Origin: VAZQ01 sp035552735
GTDB lineage: Bacteria > Pseudomonadota > Alphaproteobacteria > Rhizobiales > Xanthobacteraceae
Assembly (NCBI GenBank): GCA_035552735.1
Contig: DASZKX010000183.1
Coordinates: 1-21,870, forward strand
Direction: 5' to 3'
Length of the DNA stretch: 21,870 bases
Numbering within the stretch: position 1 is the stretch's first letter; every line of letters starts with the position of its first letter. The notes beneath the pieces are model-generated. The model did no database searches. It saw only the letters and a list, made by a program, of their open reading frames with translations, and was not told where the DNA came from. Position numbers and translations under genes: made by a program. Positions 6,867-14,914 of the stretch are shown one piece after another.

Positions 6867-9002
6867 TCAAGCGGCCGCTTGCGCCCAGCCCGCTTCGGCG
6901 GCTTGTATGGTCGGTGCGCTCGCCACTACGCTCACCTCGGCGAAACCGGCGCGCAGCATCCGTTCGCGCGCCTCAATCGTGCCGAAATCATCGAGGGCGC
7001 CCGCGACGAGCACTGCGCGCGGTGCGAATTGCGCGAAGCGTTCGGCATCGATATCCCCCAATGCGCCGGCGTCGATCACCAGATGATCATAGCTGCGCGC
7101 CAGCGCTTCGAGCGTCACCGCCAGACGCTGTGAGGCGATGACGGCATCCTCGTCCCCCAGCGCACATCCGGCCGTGACCACATGCACGCGCGAATGACGG
7201 TCGCGCGTGATGATGTCTCCATAGGAGGCCGCGCCCCGGATCAGCTCGGCAATGCCCGGTGCCGAAGGATCGGCGGCGATCACCGCGACATCGGGATTAC
7301 CGAGCGCCAGATCGACCAGCACCGCCCGTCCGTTGCGGGCAAGGCTGCGGGCGAGCGTGATCGCCGTCACCGTGGTGCCGACATTGCGCGCCGCGCCGAC
7401 GACCGTGACCCGCCGTCCGGCCTCCCCGGCCGCGCCGATCTCGTGCCCCAAGGCTTCGATGGCCTCCAGCGGCACGCCGGCAACGGCCGGCGGGTCCGCA
7501 ACCGGCTGGGCGCGATCGGGCTTTACAGCGCGGGCGCCCGGCGAGGCTTGCGTTGCGCCCGGCGCGATTGCGGCGGCTTGCATCGGCATGGCGGCCAAGA
7601 GCTCGCTGGTCAGCGCGAAACCGATCGCGAGCGCCAGCACGCCGAGAGCCGTCACCAGGACGGTCGGCAGGGTCTTGGGCCAAGCCGGCGTATTGGACAC
7701 GGTTGCGGTCGAGATGACGCGCGCGTCCGGCGAGGCCGCGTCGATGCTGTCGCGCGCCGTCGCCTCGCGATATTTGGCGAGATAGGATTCGAGCAGATCG
7801 CGCTGCGACTTTGCATCGCGCTCGAGCGCGCGCATCTGGACGTCCTGGTCGTTGCTCACGCTCGCCTGCTGCTTGAGCTGGTCAAGCCCCGTATCCAAGG
7901 TTCCCATGCGGGCCTCGGACAGCTTGGCGTCGTTCTCCAGCGAATGTGCGACGCGCTCGCCTTCGGTGCGGATCTGCGCTTCGAGATCGGCGATCTGCGC
8001 CCGCAACTCCTTGATGCGCGGGTGCTGCGGCAACAGCGTCGAGGACTGCTCTGCGAGCTGCGCCCGCAAGGTCACGCGTTGCTCGGACAGGCGCCGCAGC
8101 AGCTCCGAATTGGTGATGTCGGAGAACTCGATCGGCGCGCCAGCGCGCAATGCGTCGCGGATGAGCTTGGCCTTGGCCTCGGCGTCGGCCTTCTGGGCGC
8201 GCGCGGCGGCGAGCTGGCTGTTGTAGTCGCCGAGCTGCTGGTTGGAGAGCGTCAGGCTGTTTGGGCCGCCGACGAACAGGCTGGCCTTGCTGCGGTAGCG
8301 CTCGATCGCCGCTTCGGCTTCCGCCACCTTGGCGCGCAGCTTGTCGATCTCGCCCGAGAGCCATTGGCCGGCGGCGCGGGTCTGCGCCTGCTTGGCAGAG
8401 CGCTGGAGCACCAGATATTGCGCCGCCACCGCATTGGCGACCTGGGCGGCGAGATCCGGATCCTCGGATTGGAACTCGATCACGATGACCCGCGATTTCT
8501 CGGCCTGATAGGCGTTGAGCCGCTCCTGGAAGCTCTTGAGCACCCGTTCCTCGGGCGTCATGGTCATCGGATCGCGGCCGATGCCCACCAGACCCAAGAG
8601 CGTCCGGAGCAAGGAGGCGCCGTGCAGGACCGGATCGAATTCCGGCCGCTCGCCGAGCTTCAATTTGCTGATGATGTCGCGCGCCAGATCGGGCGAAAGA
8701 ACCAGCTGGACCTGGCTCGCCACCGCCTCCTGGTCGACCGTGGCGGTCGGCTCGTTGGTCTTCTCGGCCTCCGGCCGCAGGAAGATGTTGTCGCGGGTCT
8801 CGATCAGCACCCGCGATTCGGATTTGTATTTCGGTGTGATCAGGCTGACAACGATGAAGGCTGCGGCCGCAGCCGCCAGCGTCACGGCGATGATCGAGAC
8901 TCTTCGGCGCCACAGCGCGCGCCCGAGCGCGCCCAGATCCAACTCCTCGACGGCGGCCTGCATGACACCAAGCCGCGTGGTCAACTGCGCACTCGCACCC
9001 AT
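6867..9002 (-). CDS. Wzz/GumC-type exopolysaccharide co-polymerase with degenerate BY-kinase-like domain
   Basis: This 711-residue inner-membrane protein probably sets chain length or couples polymerisation to export of an exopolysaccharide. An N-terminal Wzz segment with transmembrane helix 1 (about 35-55) is followed by LITPKYKSESRVLIETRDN. A long periplasmic coiled-coil domain runs from 160 to 420, and the proline-bearing SNTPAWPKTLP precedes helix 2 (445-468). A cytosolic P-loop-like domain (about 530-700) follows. That domain looks inactive as a kinase: the Walker A region GAARNVGTT (536-544) has T543 where lysine is expected, the Walker A' segment VLVDLALGNP lacks the second aspartate, and there is no C-terminal tyrosine cluster. 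The start is ATG 9002, with GAGG six bases upstream; a GTG at 9020 is also in frame. It is divergent from the GT4 gene. Confidence 0.88.
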   Translation of the reverse strand: MGASAQLTTRLGVMQAAVEELDLGALGRALWRRRVSIIAVTLAAAAAAFIVVSLITPKYKSESRVLIETRDNIFLRPEAEKTNEPTATVDQEAVASQVQLVLSPDLARDIISKLKLGERPEFDPVLHGASLLRTLLGLVGIGRDPMTMTPEERVLKSFQERLNAYQAEKSRVIVIEFQSEDPDLAAQVANAVAAQYLVLQRSAKQAQTRAAGQWLSGEIDKLRAKVAEAEAAIERYRSKASLFVGGPNSLTLSNQQLGDYNSQLAAARAQKADAEAKAKLIRDALRAGAPIEFSDITNSELLRRLSEQRVTLRAQLAEQSSTLLPQHPRIKELRAQIADLEAQIRTEGERVAHSLENDAKLSEARMGTLDTGLDQLKQQASVSNDQDVQMRALERDAKSQRDLLESYLAKYREATARDSIDAASPDARVISTATVSNTPAWPKTLPTVLVTALGVLALAIGFALTSELLAAMPMQAAAIAPGATQASPGARAVKPDRAQPVADPPAVAGVPLEAIEALGHEIGAAGEAGRRVTVVGAARNVGTTVTAITLARSLARNGRAVLVDLALGNPDVAVIAADPSAPGIAELIRGAASYGDIITRDRHSRVHVVTAGCALGDEDAVIASQRLAVTLEALARSYDHLVIDAGALGDIDAERFAQFAPRAVLVAGALDDFGTIEARERMLRAGFAEVSVVASAPTIQAAEAGWAQAAA

Positions 9003-9082
9003 CACTGACCTCGTACTCACGCGCTCAACGCGCGACTCCCGATCTTACATCCCCATCTCATCCCATTATGGTTGATGGCACG

Positions 9083-9158
9083 TTAAGGCGCCCCGGTGCG
9101 TTGTTGTGCATGTCGCGGTGATTTTTTGTTAACCCCCGGCGGCGTTAATGCGGATTAA
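9083..9158. promoter_or_regulatory. TTAA-rich divergent promoter region (possible CtrA-like sites)
   Basis: Four TTAA tetramers occur in 76 bases of GC-rich DNA (9083-9086, 9129-9132, 9145-9148, 9155-9158). The last two are six bases apart, giving TTAATGCGGATTAAC, close to the CtrA pattern of two TTAA half sites. ATGGTTGATGG (9068-9078) lies just beside them and resembles ATGGTTAATGG at 10308-10318, which contains TTAACCAT on the reverse strand. CtrA control is inference from motif only. Confidence 0.3.
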
Positions 9159-9217
9159 CTCTTTGGTCCGGGGGCGGTGCCATCAAAGCGCGGTCCGAAA
9201 GCCTGAAAGTCCTGCAT

Positions 9218-10315
9218 GTGCTGCGGGCCCCGGTCGGCGGGCTGTTTCGGCACGTGCTCGATTTGGCGCGCGGACAGGCGGCGCGCGGCCATCGGGTCGG
9301 CATCATCGCGGACGCGCTCACCGGCGGCAGCCGGGCGGAAGCCGCATTGGGGGAATTGGCGCCCCGGCTCGCGCTCGGCGTCAGTCGCGTGCCCATGAGC
9401 CGGCAGATCGGCCTCCAGGATGTGGCGGCCGTGGCGCATGTGGGACGGCGGGCCGCCGATGTGGCCGCCGACGTGCTGCACGGCCACGGTGCCAAGGGCG
9501 GCGCCTATGCGCGGCTTGCGCGCTGCCGCTCCGCCATCCGGGTCTATACGCCCCATGGCGGCAGCCTCCATTTCGGCTGGGGCTCGCCGACCGGCTTCCT
9601 CTATCTGACGCTTGAACGGGTCCTGATCACGCGGACCGATCTGTTCCTGTTCGAGAGCGCCTATGGGCGCGATGCCTTCCGCGCCAAGATCGGCGATGCG
9701 GGCGCTATGGCAAGTGTGGTCCACAACGGCGTCACGCCGGCGGAGTTCGCGCCAGTCACGCCCGATGCGCAGGCAACCGACCTTGTTTTTGTGGGCGAGC
9801 TGCGCGTCCTCAAAGGGGTCGACGTCCTCATCCAGGCGATCGCGCTGCTCGCGCCCGACGGCCGCGGCCTCCGCGCCACCATCGTGGGGGAAGGCCCGGA
9901 TCGGACCGCCTTCGAGGCGCAGGTCCGCGCGCAGGGCCTCGCCGAGCGCGTCCAGTTCGTCGGCGCCAAGCCGGCTCGCGAGGCGTTTGCTTTGGGCTGG
10001 TTGCTGGTCATTCCTTCGCGTGCCGAATCCCTGCCCTATATCGTGCTGGAGGCAGCGGCGGCGGGCGTACCGCTCATCACCACCAAGGTCGGCGGCATTC
10101 CTGAGATTTTCGGAGCCGACTCCGCCGCGCTCGTCCCGCCCGGCGACCCGGCCGCGTTGGCGCGCGCGATCGATCTCGCCCTGCGCGACCCTGATGCCAA
10201 ACGCGACGCCGACCTGCGGCTGCAGGCGCGAGTGCGCGAAATTTTTTCCAGCGACGCGATGACGGACGCGGTTCTCGCCGCCTACCGTACAGCCTCGGCG
10301 TGCCACCATGGTTAA
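9218..10315 (+). CDS. Glycosyltransferase family 4
   Basis: This is a cytosolic, probably membrane-associated GT-B glycosyltransferase (365 residues from this start) that should add a sugar to the lipid-linked repeat unit of the polysaccharide. Visible features are the N-terminal acceptor-side motif GGLFRHVLDLARGQAARGH, LHGHGAKGG, the VVHNGV hinge, the domain-2 start LVFVGELRVLKGVDVLIQA, and the GT4 signature with E-x7-E (ESLPYIVLE) followed by VPLITTKVGGIPEI. The start is a problem. GTG 9218 is the first standard start codon in a frame open since 9149, but it cuts off most of the first beta strand (SLKVLHVLRAP). A start at ATC 9182, preceded by a G-rich ribosome site, would give a complete N-terminus. 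It lies upstream of the phosphotransferase gene on the same strand. Confidence 0.85.
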   Translation: MLRAPVGGLFRHVLDLARGQAARGHRVGIIADALTGGSRAEAALGELAPRLALGVSRVPMSRQIGLQDVAAVAHVGRRAADVAADVLHGHGAKGGAYARLARCRSAIRVYTPHGGSLHFGWGSPTGFLYLTLERVLITRTDLFLFESAYGRDAFRAKIGDAGAMASVVHNGVTPAEFAPVTPDAQATDLVFVGELRVLKGVDVLIQAIALLAPDGRGLRATIVGEGPDRTAFEAQVRAQGLAERVQFVGAKPAREAFALGWLLVIPSRAESLPYIVLEAAAAGVPLITTKVGGIPEIFGADSAALVPPGDPAALARAIDLALRDPDAKRDADLRLQARVREIFSSDAMTDAVLAAYRTASACHHG

Positions 10316-10343
10316 TGGATCGTCGACTTCTCTCTAATCTCCT

Positions 10344-10364
10344 AAGCATTCTTTGATGCTTTTT
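10344..10364 (+). terminator. Weak intrinsic terminator candidate
   Basis: AAGCAT (10344-10349) and ATGCTT (10356-10361) form a 6-bp stem with a 6-base loop, followed directly by TTT. It lies between the glycosyltransferase and sugar phosphotransferase genes. The stem is AT-rich, so it could be weak or only pause transcription. Confidence 0.3.
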
Positions 10365-10422
10365 CGCTAACTCTGCTGGCGAGCCGGCACGATCCTGCCT
10401 GCCGGCAGTTGAGTGCAAGTCC

Positions 10423-11979
10423 ATGTTCCAGACAGAGCCGGTGCTCAAATTGGATGCGCGTCAAGCCACAGAGGGGGCTGCCGCCCGCTCCGCCCATCGG
10501 GGGGCTGATGCCCAGCCCGCCAAGGCGCTGTCGGCCGCCGCGCTCGACGTCACCGCCGAGCCGACCATGCCGGCTTATTCGCCGATTGTGCTCGCCGGAA
10601 CCGTGCGCCTGATCGAGTTCGCGCTGACGGTGCTGGTCGGGTCCGCGATCTACGGCGCCTATGTGGTGCCGGTCGAGGGGTTCGAGTGGCACTACGTGGC
10701 CGGCATCCTGGTGATCGCCCTCATGTCGATGCTGGCCCTGCAAGTGGCCGATGTCTACCAGGTGCAGGCGTTTCGCGGCCACGAGAAGCAGTATATGCGG
10801 CTCGCCTCGGCGTGGTCGGTGGTCTTCCTGATTGCCATCAGCATGTCGTTCTTCGCCAAGGCGGGAGACGAATTCTCGCGGGTGTGGCTCAGCAGCTTCT
10901 ACGTCCTCGGCCTGGCGACCCTGATCGCTTTCCGCCGCGCCCTGTTCCTGCTGGTCCGGCGGTGGACCAAGCAAGGCCGGCTCGACCGCCGGACTGTCGT
11001 GGTCGGCGCCGATGAGCGGGGCGAATTCCTGATCAACGCCATCCTGGCGCAACGCGACAACGATGTGCACATCGTCGGCCTGTTCGACGACCGCGGCAAC
11101 GATCGTTCGCCCACCACCGTGGCCGGCCGCCAGAAGCTCGGCTCGGTCGACGATCTGGTGGAGTTCGCCCGCCGCACCCGCATCGACCTGGTGATTTTCT
11201 CGCTGCCGATCTCGGCGGAGGGGCGCATCCTGCAGATGCTCAAGAAGTTGTGGGTACTGCCGGTCGACATTCGACTGGCCGCGCACTCGAACAAGCTGCG
11301 TTTCCGACCCCGCGCCTATTCGTATATCGGCAACGTTCCGGTGCTCGACGTCTTCGACAAGCCGATCACCGACTGGGACGTGGTGACCAAGATGCTGTTC
11401 GACCGCTTCATCGGCGGCGTTCTGCTCCTGCTCGCCTCCCCGGTCATGCTGCTGGCGGCGATCGCCGTCAAGCTCGACAGCCGCGGTCCCGTGTTCTTCA
11501 AGCAGAAGCGCTACGGCTTCAACAACGAGCTGATCGAGGTCTACAAGTTGCGCTCCATGTATGTGGACAAGTGCGACGCCGCCGCCGCCGTGCTGGTGAC
11601 CAAGGGCGATTCCCGCGTCACCAGGGTCGGCGCCTTCCTGCGCAAGACCTCGATCGACGAATTGCCGCAGCTCATCAACGTGGCGGTGAAGGGAAATCTC
11701 TCGCTGGTGGGACCGCGCCCGCACGCGATCCATGCCAAGGCGGAGAACCGGCTCTACGACGAAGCCGTGGACGGTTATTTCGCCCGCCACCGGGTCAAGC
11801 CGGGGATCACCGGCTGGGCGCAGGTCAGCGGTTGGCGCGGCGAGACCGACACGCAGGAGAAGATTCAGCGCCGCGTGGAGCACGACCTCTACTACATCGA
11901 GAACTGGTCGGTCCTGCTCGACCTCTACATCCTGGCCAAGACGCCGTTTGCGTTGTTCAATGCCAGGAACGCCTACTGA
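10423..11979 (+). CDS. Undecaprenyl-phosphate glucose (hexose-1-P) phosphotransferase, WcaJ/ExoY-like
   Basis: This 518-residue membrane enzyme transfers a hexose-1-phosphate, usually glucose or galactose, from the UDP-sugar to undecaprenyl phosphate, priming the repeat unit. After a non-conserved, Ala-rich N-terminus come about four transmembrane helices (roughly 57-80, 90-112, 128-145, 155-178). A CoA-binding-3-like Rossmann domain follows (RTVVVGADERGEFL, 190-203). The catalytic bacterial sugar transferase domain (PF02397, about 323-518) begins with a membrane hairpin and has GPVFFKQKRYG, the presumed catalytic pair D412-E413 in TSIDELPQL, SLVGPRPHA and KPGITGWAQVSG. The length and domain order fit the WcaJ/undecaprenyl-phosphate glucose phosphotransferase type rather than the short ExoY type. 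The start ATG 10423 has only a weak ribosome site. The polymerase gene begins five bases after its stop, so they are one operon. Confidence 0.92.
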   Translation: MFQTEPVLKLDARQATEGAAARSAHRGADAQPAKALSAAALDVTAEPTMPAYSPIVLAGTVRLIEFALTVLVGSAIYGAYVVPVEGFEWHYVAGILVIALMSMLALQVADVYQVQAFRGHEKQYMRLASAWSVVFLIAISMSFFAKAGDEFSRVWLSSFYVLGLATLIAFRRALFLLVRRWTKQGRLDRRTVVVGADERGEFLINAILAQRDNDVHIVGLFDDRGNDRSPTTVAGRQKLGSVDDLVEFARRTRIDLVIFSLPISAEGRILQMLKKLWVLPVDIRLAAHSNKLRFRPRAYSYIGNVPVLDVFDKPITDWDVVTKMLFDRFIGGVLLLLASPVMLLAAIAVKLDSRGPVFFKQKRYGFNNELIEVYKLRSMYVDKCDAAAAVLVTKGDSRVTRVGAFLRKTSIDELPQLINVAVKGNLSLVGPRPHAIHAKAENRLYDEAVDGYFARHRVKPGITGWAQVSGWRGETDTQEKIQRRVEHDLYYIENWSVLLDLYILAKTPFALFNARNAY

Positions 11980-11984
11980 CGGCG

Positions 11985-13295
11985 ATGCCCTCTCTCGAGT
12001 CCGCCACTGCCACTGCCACTGCCACTGCCACTGTCGCCGGCCTCTCGCGCCGGCCCGATGCCGGGGGTGTGCGCACCCTGACGGTGCAGACGGAGTCCAT
12101 GCGCGGGCTCCTGCTCTGGCTCATGGGCTTTGCGGGCGCGTTCGTCTTCATCGAGCCCAGCCCCTACGAGATCGTCGGGCTGGCCAGCATGCTCCTTCTT
12201 GTCCTGACCGGAATATCGTTGCGGCCGGCCCTGATGCCACTCGCCCTCATGCTGATCCTGCTCAACATCGGCTACGCCATCGCGGTCGTGCAGGTGTCGG
12301 GCGAGAGCAAGCCGGTGACCTGGGTCTGGATCTCCATCTTTCTCGCCGTCACCGCGGTTTTCTATGCCGCCATATTGAGCACGAACACGCAGGCGCGGCT
12401 CGATCATCTGCTGCGCGGCTATTTGGCGGCCGCGCTCGTCGCGGCGGCGGCCGGCATCGTCGCCTATTTTCATCTGTTCGGCAGCCTGTCGGACCTGTTC
12501 GTGCTCTATGGCCGCGCACGCGGCACCTTCAACGATCCCAACGTGCTCGGCGCCTTCCTGGTGCTGCCGGCGGCTCTCTTGTTCCAGCGCATCCTGATCG
12601 GCCGCGCCTCCGCCGTCGTCGGCAACGGCATCCTGCTGCTGGTGTTGCTTGCGGGCCTGTTTCTCACCTTCTCGCGCGCCGCCTGGGGACAATTCGGCCT
12701 CGCCGCCTTGGTGGTGATGGGATCGAGCATCGTGACGGCGCGATCGGCAAAGAGCCGCATCCGGATCGTCTCCATTGCGATCATGGGCGCCGTGATGGGG
12801 GCGATCTTCCTGGGCGCGCTATTGTCGATCCATCAGGTGTCCGACCTGTTCAACGAGCGGGCCACGCTCGATCAGAGCTATGACGTCGGCCATTTCGGCC
12901 GATTCGGCCGCTATGTGCTGGGCGCGGAGCTCGCCCTCGATCGGCCGTTGGGGATCGGGCCGCTGCAGTTCTCCAGCTTCTTCGGCGAGGACCCGCACAA
13001 CAGCTATCTCAATGCCTTCATGTCCGGCGGCTGGCTGTCGGGCTTTGCCTATCTCACGCTGACCGCGGTGACGCTCGCCGCCGCGACCCGATTTCTGCGG
13101 GCCGATACGCCGTGGCGGTCGAGCTACCAGGTGATCTACGCCGCCTATCTGGGGGTGGTGATCGAGAGCGCCATCATCGACATCGATCACTGGCGCCACT
13201 ATTTCCTGATCCTCGGCGCCCTGTGGGGGCTTATGGTGGCGTCGCGGCCGTACATGGCGATCGGGCCGGCGAATTTTCGCAGACCCACACGCTGA
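11985..13295 (+). CDS. O-antigen ligase/Wzy-type polysaccharide polymerase
   Basis: This 436-residue inner-membrane protein with about ten or more transmembrane helices belongs to the Wzy_C/O-antigen ligase family (PF04932). Diagnostic segments are RARGTFNDPNVLG (177-189), FSRAAWGQFG (229-238) in the next helix, and a large periplasmic loop ending in GIGPLQFSSFFGEDPHNSYLN with H338. In this context, next to the priming enzyme, it is more likely the polymerase of the exopolysaccharide than a lipid A ligase. The frame stays open far into the upstream gene, but ATG 11985, six bases after the preceding TGA, gives the natural start. The N-terminal tail contains (Ala-Thr)5 (residues 7-16) coded by a perfect hexanucleotide repeat. 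The family assignment is firm; polymerase versus ligase is inferred. Confidence 0.85.
   Translation: MPSLESATATATATATVAGLSRRPDAGGVRTLTVQTESMRGLLLWLMGFAGAFVFIEPSPYEIVGLASMLLLVLTGISLRPALMPLALMLILLNIGYAIAVVQVSGESKPVTWVWISIFLAVTAVFYAAILSTNTQARLDHLLRGYLAAALVAAAAGIVAYFHLFGSLSDLFVLYGRARGTFNDPNVLGAFLVLPAALLFQRILIGRASAVVGNGILLLVLLAGLFLTFSRAAWGQFGLAALVVMGSSIVTARSAKSRIRIVSIAIMGAVMGAIFLGALLSIHQVSDLFNERATLDQSYDVGHFGRFGRYVLGAELALDRPLGIGPLQFSSFFGEDPHNSYLNAFMSGGWLSGFAYLTLTAVTLAAATRFLRADTPWRSSYQVIYAAYLGVVIESAIIDIDHWRHYFLILGALWGLMVASRPYMAIGPANFRRPTR
12003..12032 (+). repeat. Hexanucleotide tandem repeat (GCCACT)5
   Basis: Five perfect copies of GCCACT lie at codons 7-16 of the polymerase gene and encode alternating Ala-Thr in the cytosolic N-terminal tail. 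Slippage by whole units would change the tail length by two residues without a frame change. Confidence 0.9.
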
Positions 13296-13360
13296 GTCAT
13301 GCCCGCACTTGTTGCCGGCACCCACGTCTTAATGGCGAACCGGCAAGCAAGGCGTGGGTT

Positions 13361-13408
13361 GCCGGGACAATAGGGCGTTTACGCCCGTTTTCGCGGGCTA
13401 TGCCCGGC
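13361..13408. repeat. Intergenic palindrome with terminator-like hairpin
   Basis: GCCGGG (13361-13366) pairs with CCCGGC (13403-13408). Inside lies the hairpin GGGCGT-TT-ACGCCC (13373-13386), followed by GTTTTC. A further CCCACG/CGTGGG pair lies just upstream. It sits between the convergent polymerase and solute-binding protein genes. It looks like a REP-type element that may also act as a bidirectional terminator. Confidence 0.55.
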
Positions 13409-13461
13409 CATGACGATGTGGATGCGGCGTGCGCCGGATTCCGCTTCCTGCGCCCCCGCCC

Positions 13462-14223
13462 TCACTTGCCCGGCAGCATTCCGCGCGCCTTGTAGACGGC
13501 CGCCGCCTCGGGTGAAGAGAGGAAGCTGATCAGCGCCTTGGCGGCCTCGGCATTCTTGCTGTCGGCGGACAGGAAGGCGGTGAGGAACGTCGGAGTTGAG
13601 ATATCGCGCGGCAGCGGGCCGACGGCTTCCACGCCGGGCTCGGTGATGATCTCGCTCACGAAGGTGAAGCCGTAATCGATCTCGCCCTTGGCCAGCAGCG
13701 CCATGGCGCCGGCGCCGCCCTGCGCAATCTTGATCTTCGGCTTCATCTCCGCGGCGATGCCGAGTTTCGTCAGCGTCTCGTCGAAGCTGACGCCGGCCGC
13801 CGCCCCGTTGGCGGCATTGGGATAGGAGATGAATTTGGCGCCGAGCAGCAGCTTCTTGACCGCATCGGCCGTGGAGATGTCGGGCTTGGGAGCGCCCGTG
13901 CGCACCGCCAGCCCGACCGAGACGTTGGCGAGCGGAGTTTCGCTCGCCACCACCACGTGACCCGATTTGATGACTTCCTCGTAGGGCACCTGCACGACCG
14001 GCACATCGAACGGCTCGCCCTTGACCACCCGCGCCTTGGTGCCTCCGCCCGACCCGAAGGTCGCCTTGACGGTATTGCCGGTCTTTTTTTCAAACTCCGG
14101 GATCATCTGGTTCACCGCGGCGCGGATGCCGCCGGGCGCGATCAGCGTGATCTCGACCGCGTTCGCGCAGGTCGCACCGCCGAGCGCAAGCGCGAGCATG
14201 GCTGACGACAGCAGATATTTCAT
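13462..14223 (-). CDS. Periplasmic solute-binding protein, ModA-like (SBP_bac_11)
   Basis: This exported protein of 253 residues has a clear signal peptide (MKYLLSSAMLALALGGATCANA, cleavage around residue 22). The mature part starts VEITLIAPGGIRAAVNQMIPEFEKKTGNTVKATFGSGG, typical of the molybdate/extracellular solute-binding type 2 fold (PF13531). Later segments GGAGAMALLAKGEIDYGFTFVSEI and a C-terminus in AAVYKARGMLP support this. The ligand is uncertain: many ModA-like proteins in this genus-rich branch bind organic anions or have no linked permease, and no modB or modC lies nearby. The start ATG 14223 has GGAG seven bases upstream; an upstream in-frame extension is not family-like. It is the last gene of a minus-strand group. 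Confidence 0.85.
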   Translation of the reverse strand: MKYLLSSAMLALALGGATCANAVEITLIAPGGIRAAVNQMIPEFEKKTGNTVKATFGSGGGTKARVVKGEPFDVPVVQVPYEEVIKSGHVVVASETPLANVSVGLAVRTGAPKPDISTADAVKKLLLGAKFISYPNAANGAAAGVSFDETLTKLGIAAEMKPKIKIAQGGAGAMALLAKGEIDYGFTFVSEIITEPGVEAVGPLPRDISTPTFLTAFLSADSKNAEAAKALISFLSSPEAAAVYKARGMLPGK

Positions 14224-14254
14224 GATCGATCTCCTCGCTCTGGAGGCGGCTGGA

Positions 14255-14845
14255 TCAGGGTGTGGGCCGGGTAAAGCGTCCGACGATGCTCGCCGGCGCG
14301 AGGCTCTTTCCGCGCAACGCCGCCAGGAGCTCGTCGCGCGTAAGACCGGGCTTGAGCGCGTTCGGCTCCAAGGGTGTCGCAATCACGGTGATGACATAGT
14401 GATGAAGCGCATGGCCGCTGGGTCCGCACGGCCCGAAATAGTGATCCGAACCTATGCTGTTCTTGCCGCCGGTCCAATCCTTCGGGCTCGCGCTCGCCTC
14501 GCCTTCCGCGAGCGAGGTCTTGGTCGGCGGAATCCCATAGGCGACCCAATGAACGGCGCCGGTGCCGTTGCCGCCGTCGGGATCAAACATCACGATCGCG
14601 AAGCTTTTGGTGGCGGCCGGAGCGTTCGACCAGGCGAGCGGCGGCGAGACGTTCTGGCCCGGACATGCCGGATTGGTGCGGCTGGGATCGGCGCCGGCGA
14701 ATTTCGCCGGCCACACGTCGCCGTCCTTGTAGGCCGAAGAGGTGACGGTGAAGGGGTCCGCCGCCAGGGCCAGTCCGGCGTGTATCGCAAAGCCGGCGGC
14801 CAATCCGAGCGTTGTCAAGCGAAATTCCATCAAGCGCAGTTTCAT
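14255..14845 (-). CDS. YbhB/YbcL-type PEBP (Raf kinase inhibitor-like) periplasmic protein
   Basis: This 196-residue protein has a signal peptide (residues 1-29, ending GLALAA) and a phosphatidylethanolamine-binding-protein fold (PF01161). Characteristic motifs are the DPD of the ligand pocket (FDPDGGNG), AVHWVAYGIPP, and GPCGPSGHALHHYVITVIA. Bacterial members of this type bind anionic phosphate-like ligands, but their physiological role is largely unknown. The ATG at 14845 has a GGGAGG ribosome site with good spacing. It starts 69 bases downstream of the amidohydrolase stop and is followed 31 bases later by the ModA-like gene, so it is probably in one transcription unit with both. Confidence 0.9.
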   Translation of the reverse strand: MKLRLMEFRLTTLGLAAGFAIHAGLALAADPFTVTSSAYKDGDVWPAKFAGADPSRTNPACPGQNVSPPLAWSNAPAATKSFAIVMFDPDGGNGTGAVHWVAYGIPPTKTSLAEGEASASPKDWTGGKNSIGSDHYFGPCGPSGHALHHYVITVIATPLEPNALKPGLTRDELLAALRGKSLAPASIVGRFTRPTP

Positions 14846-14914
14846 AGTGTCCTCCCTGATCGTTTTGTGAATGCTCTTCGGCCTCGAGCCTTTGCGGCAT
14901 TATGCGCTTCAAAA

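Noticed and set aside
7182..9008. 608-residue open frame antisense to the gumC-like gene
   Set aside because: Composition is that of a GC-rich shadow frame (many Arg/Gly/His/Leu/Gln), with no recognisable domain, and the opposite strand carries a full Wzz-type protein.
10342..11883. 513-residue open frame antisense to the sugar phosphotransferase gene
   Set aside because: Shadow of a well-supported gene; His/Gln/Asp-rich translation without domain signals.
11250..11984. N-terminal extension of the polymerase frame into the phosphotransferase gene
   Set aside because: Overlaps a clear catalytic domain in another frame; ATG 11985 directly after the upstream stop is the natural start.
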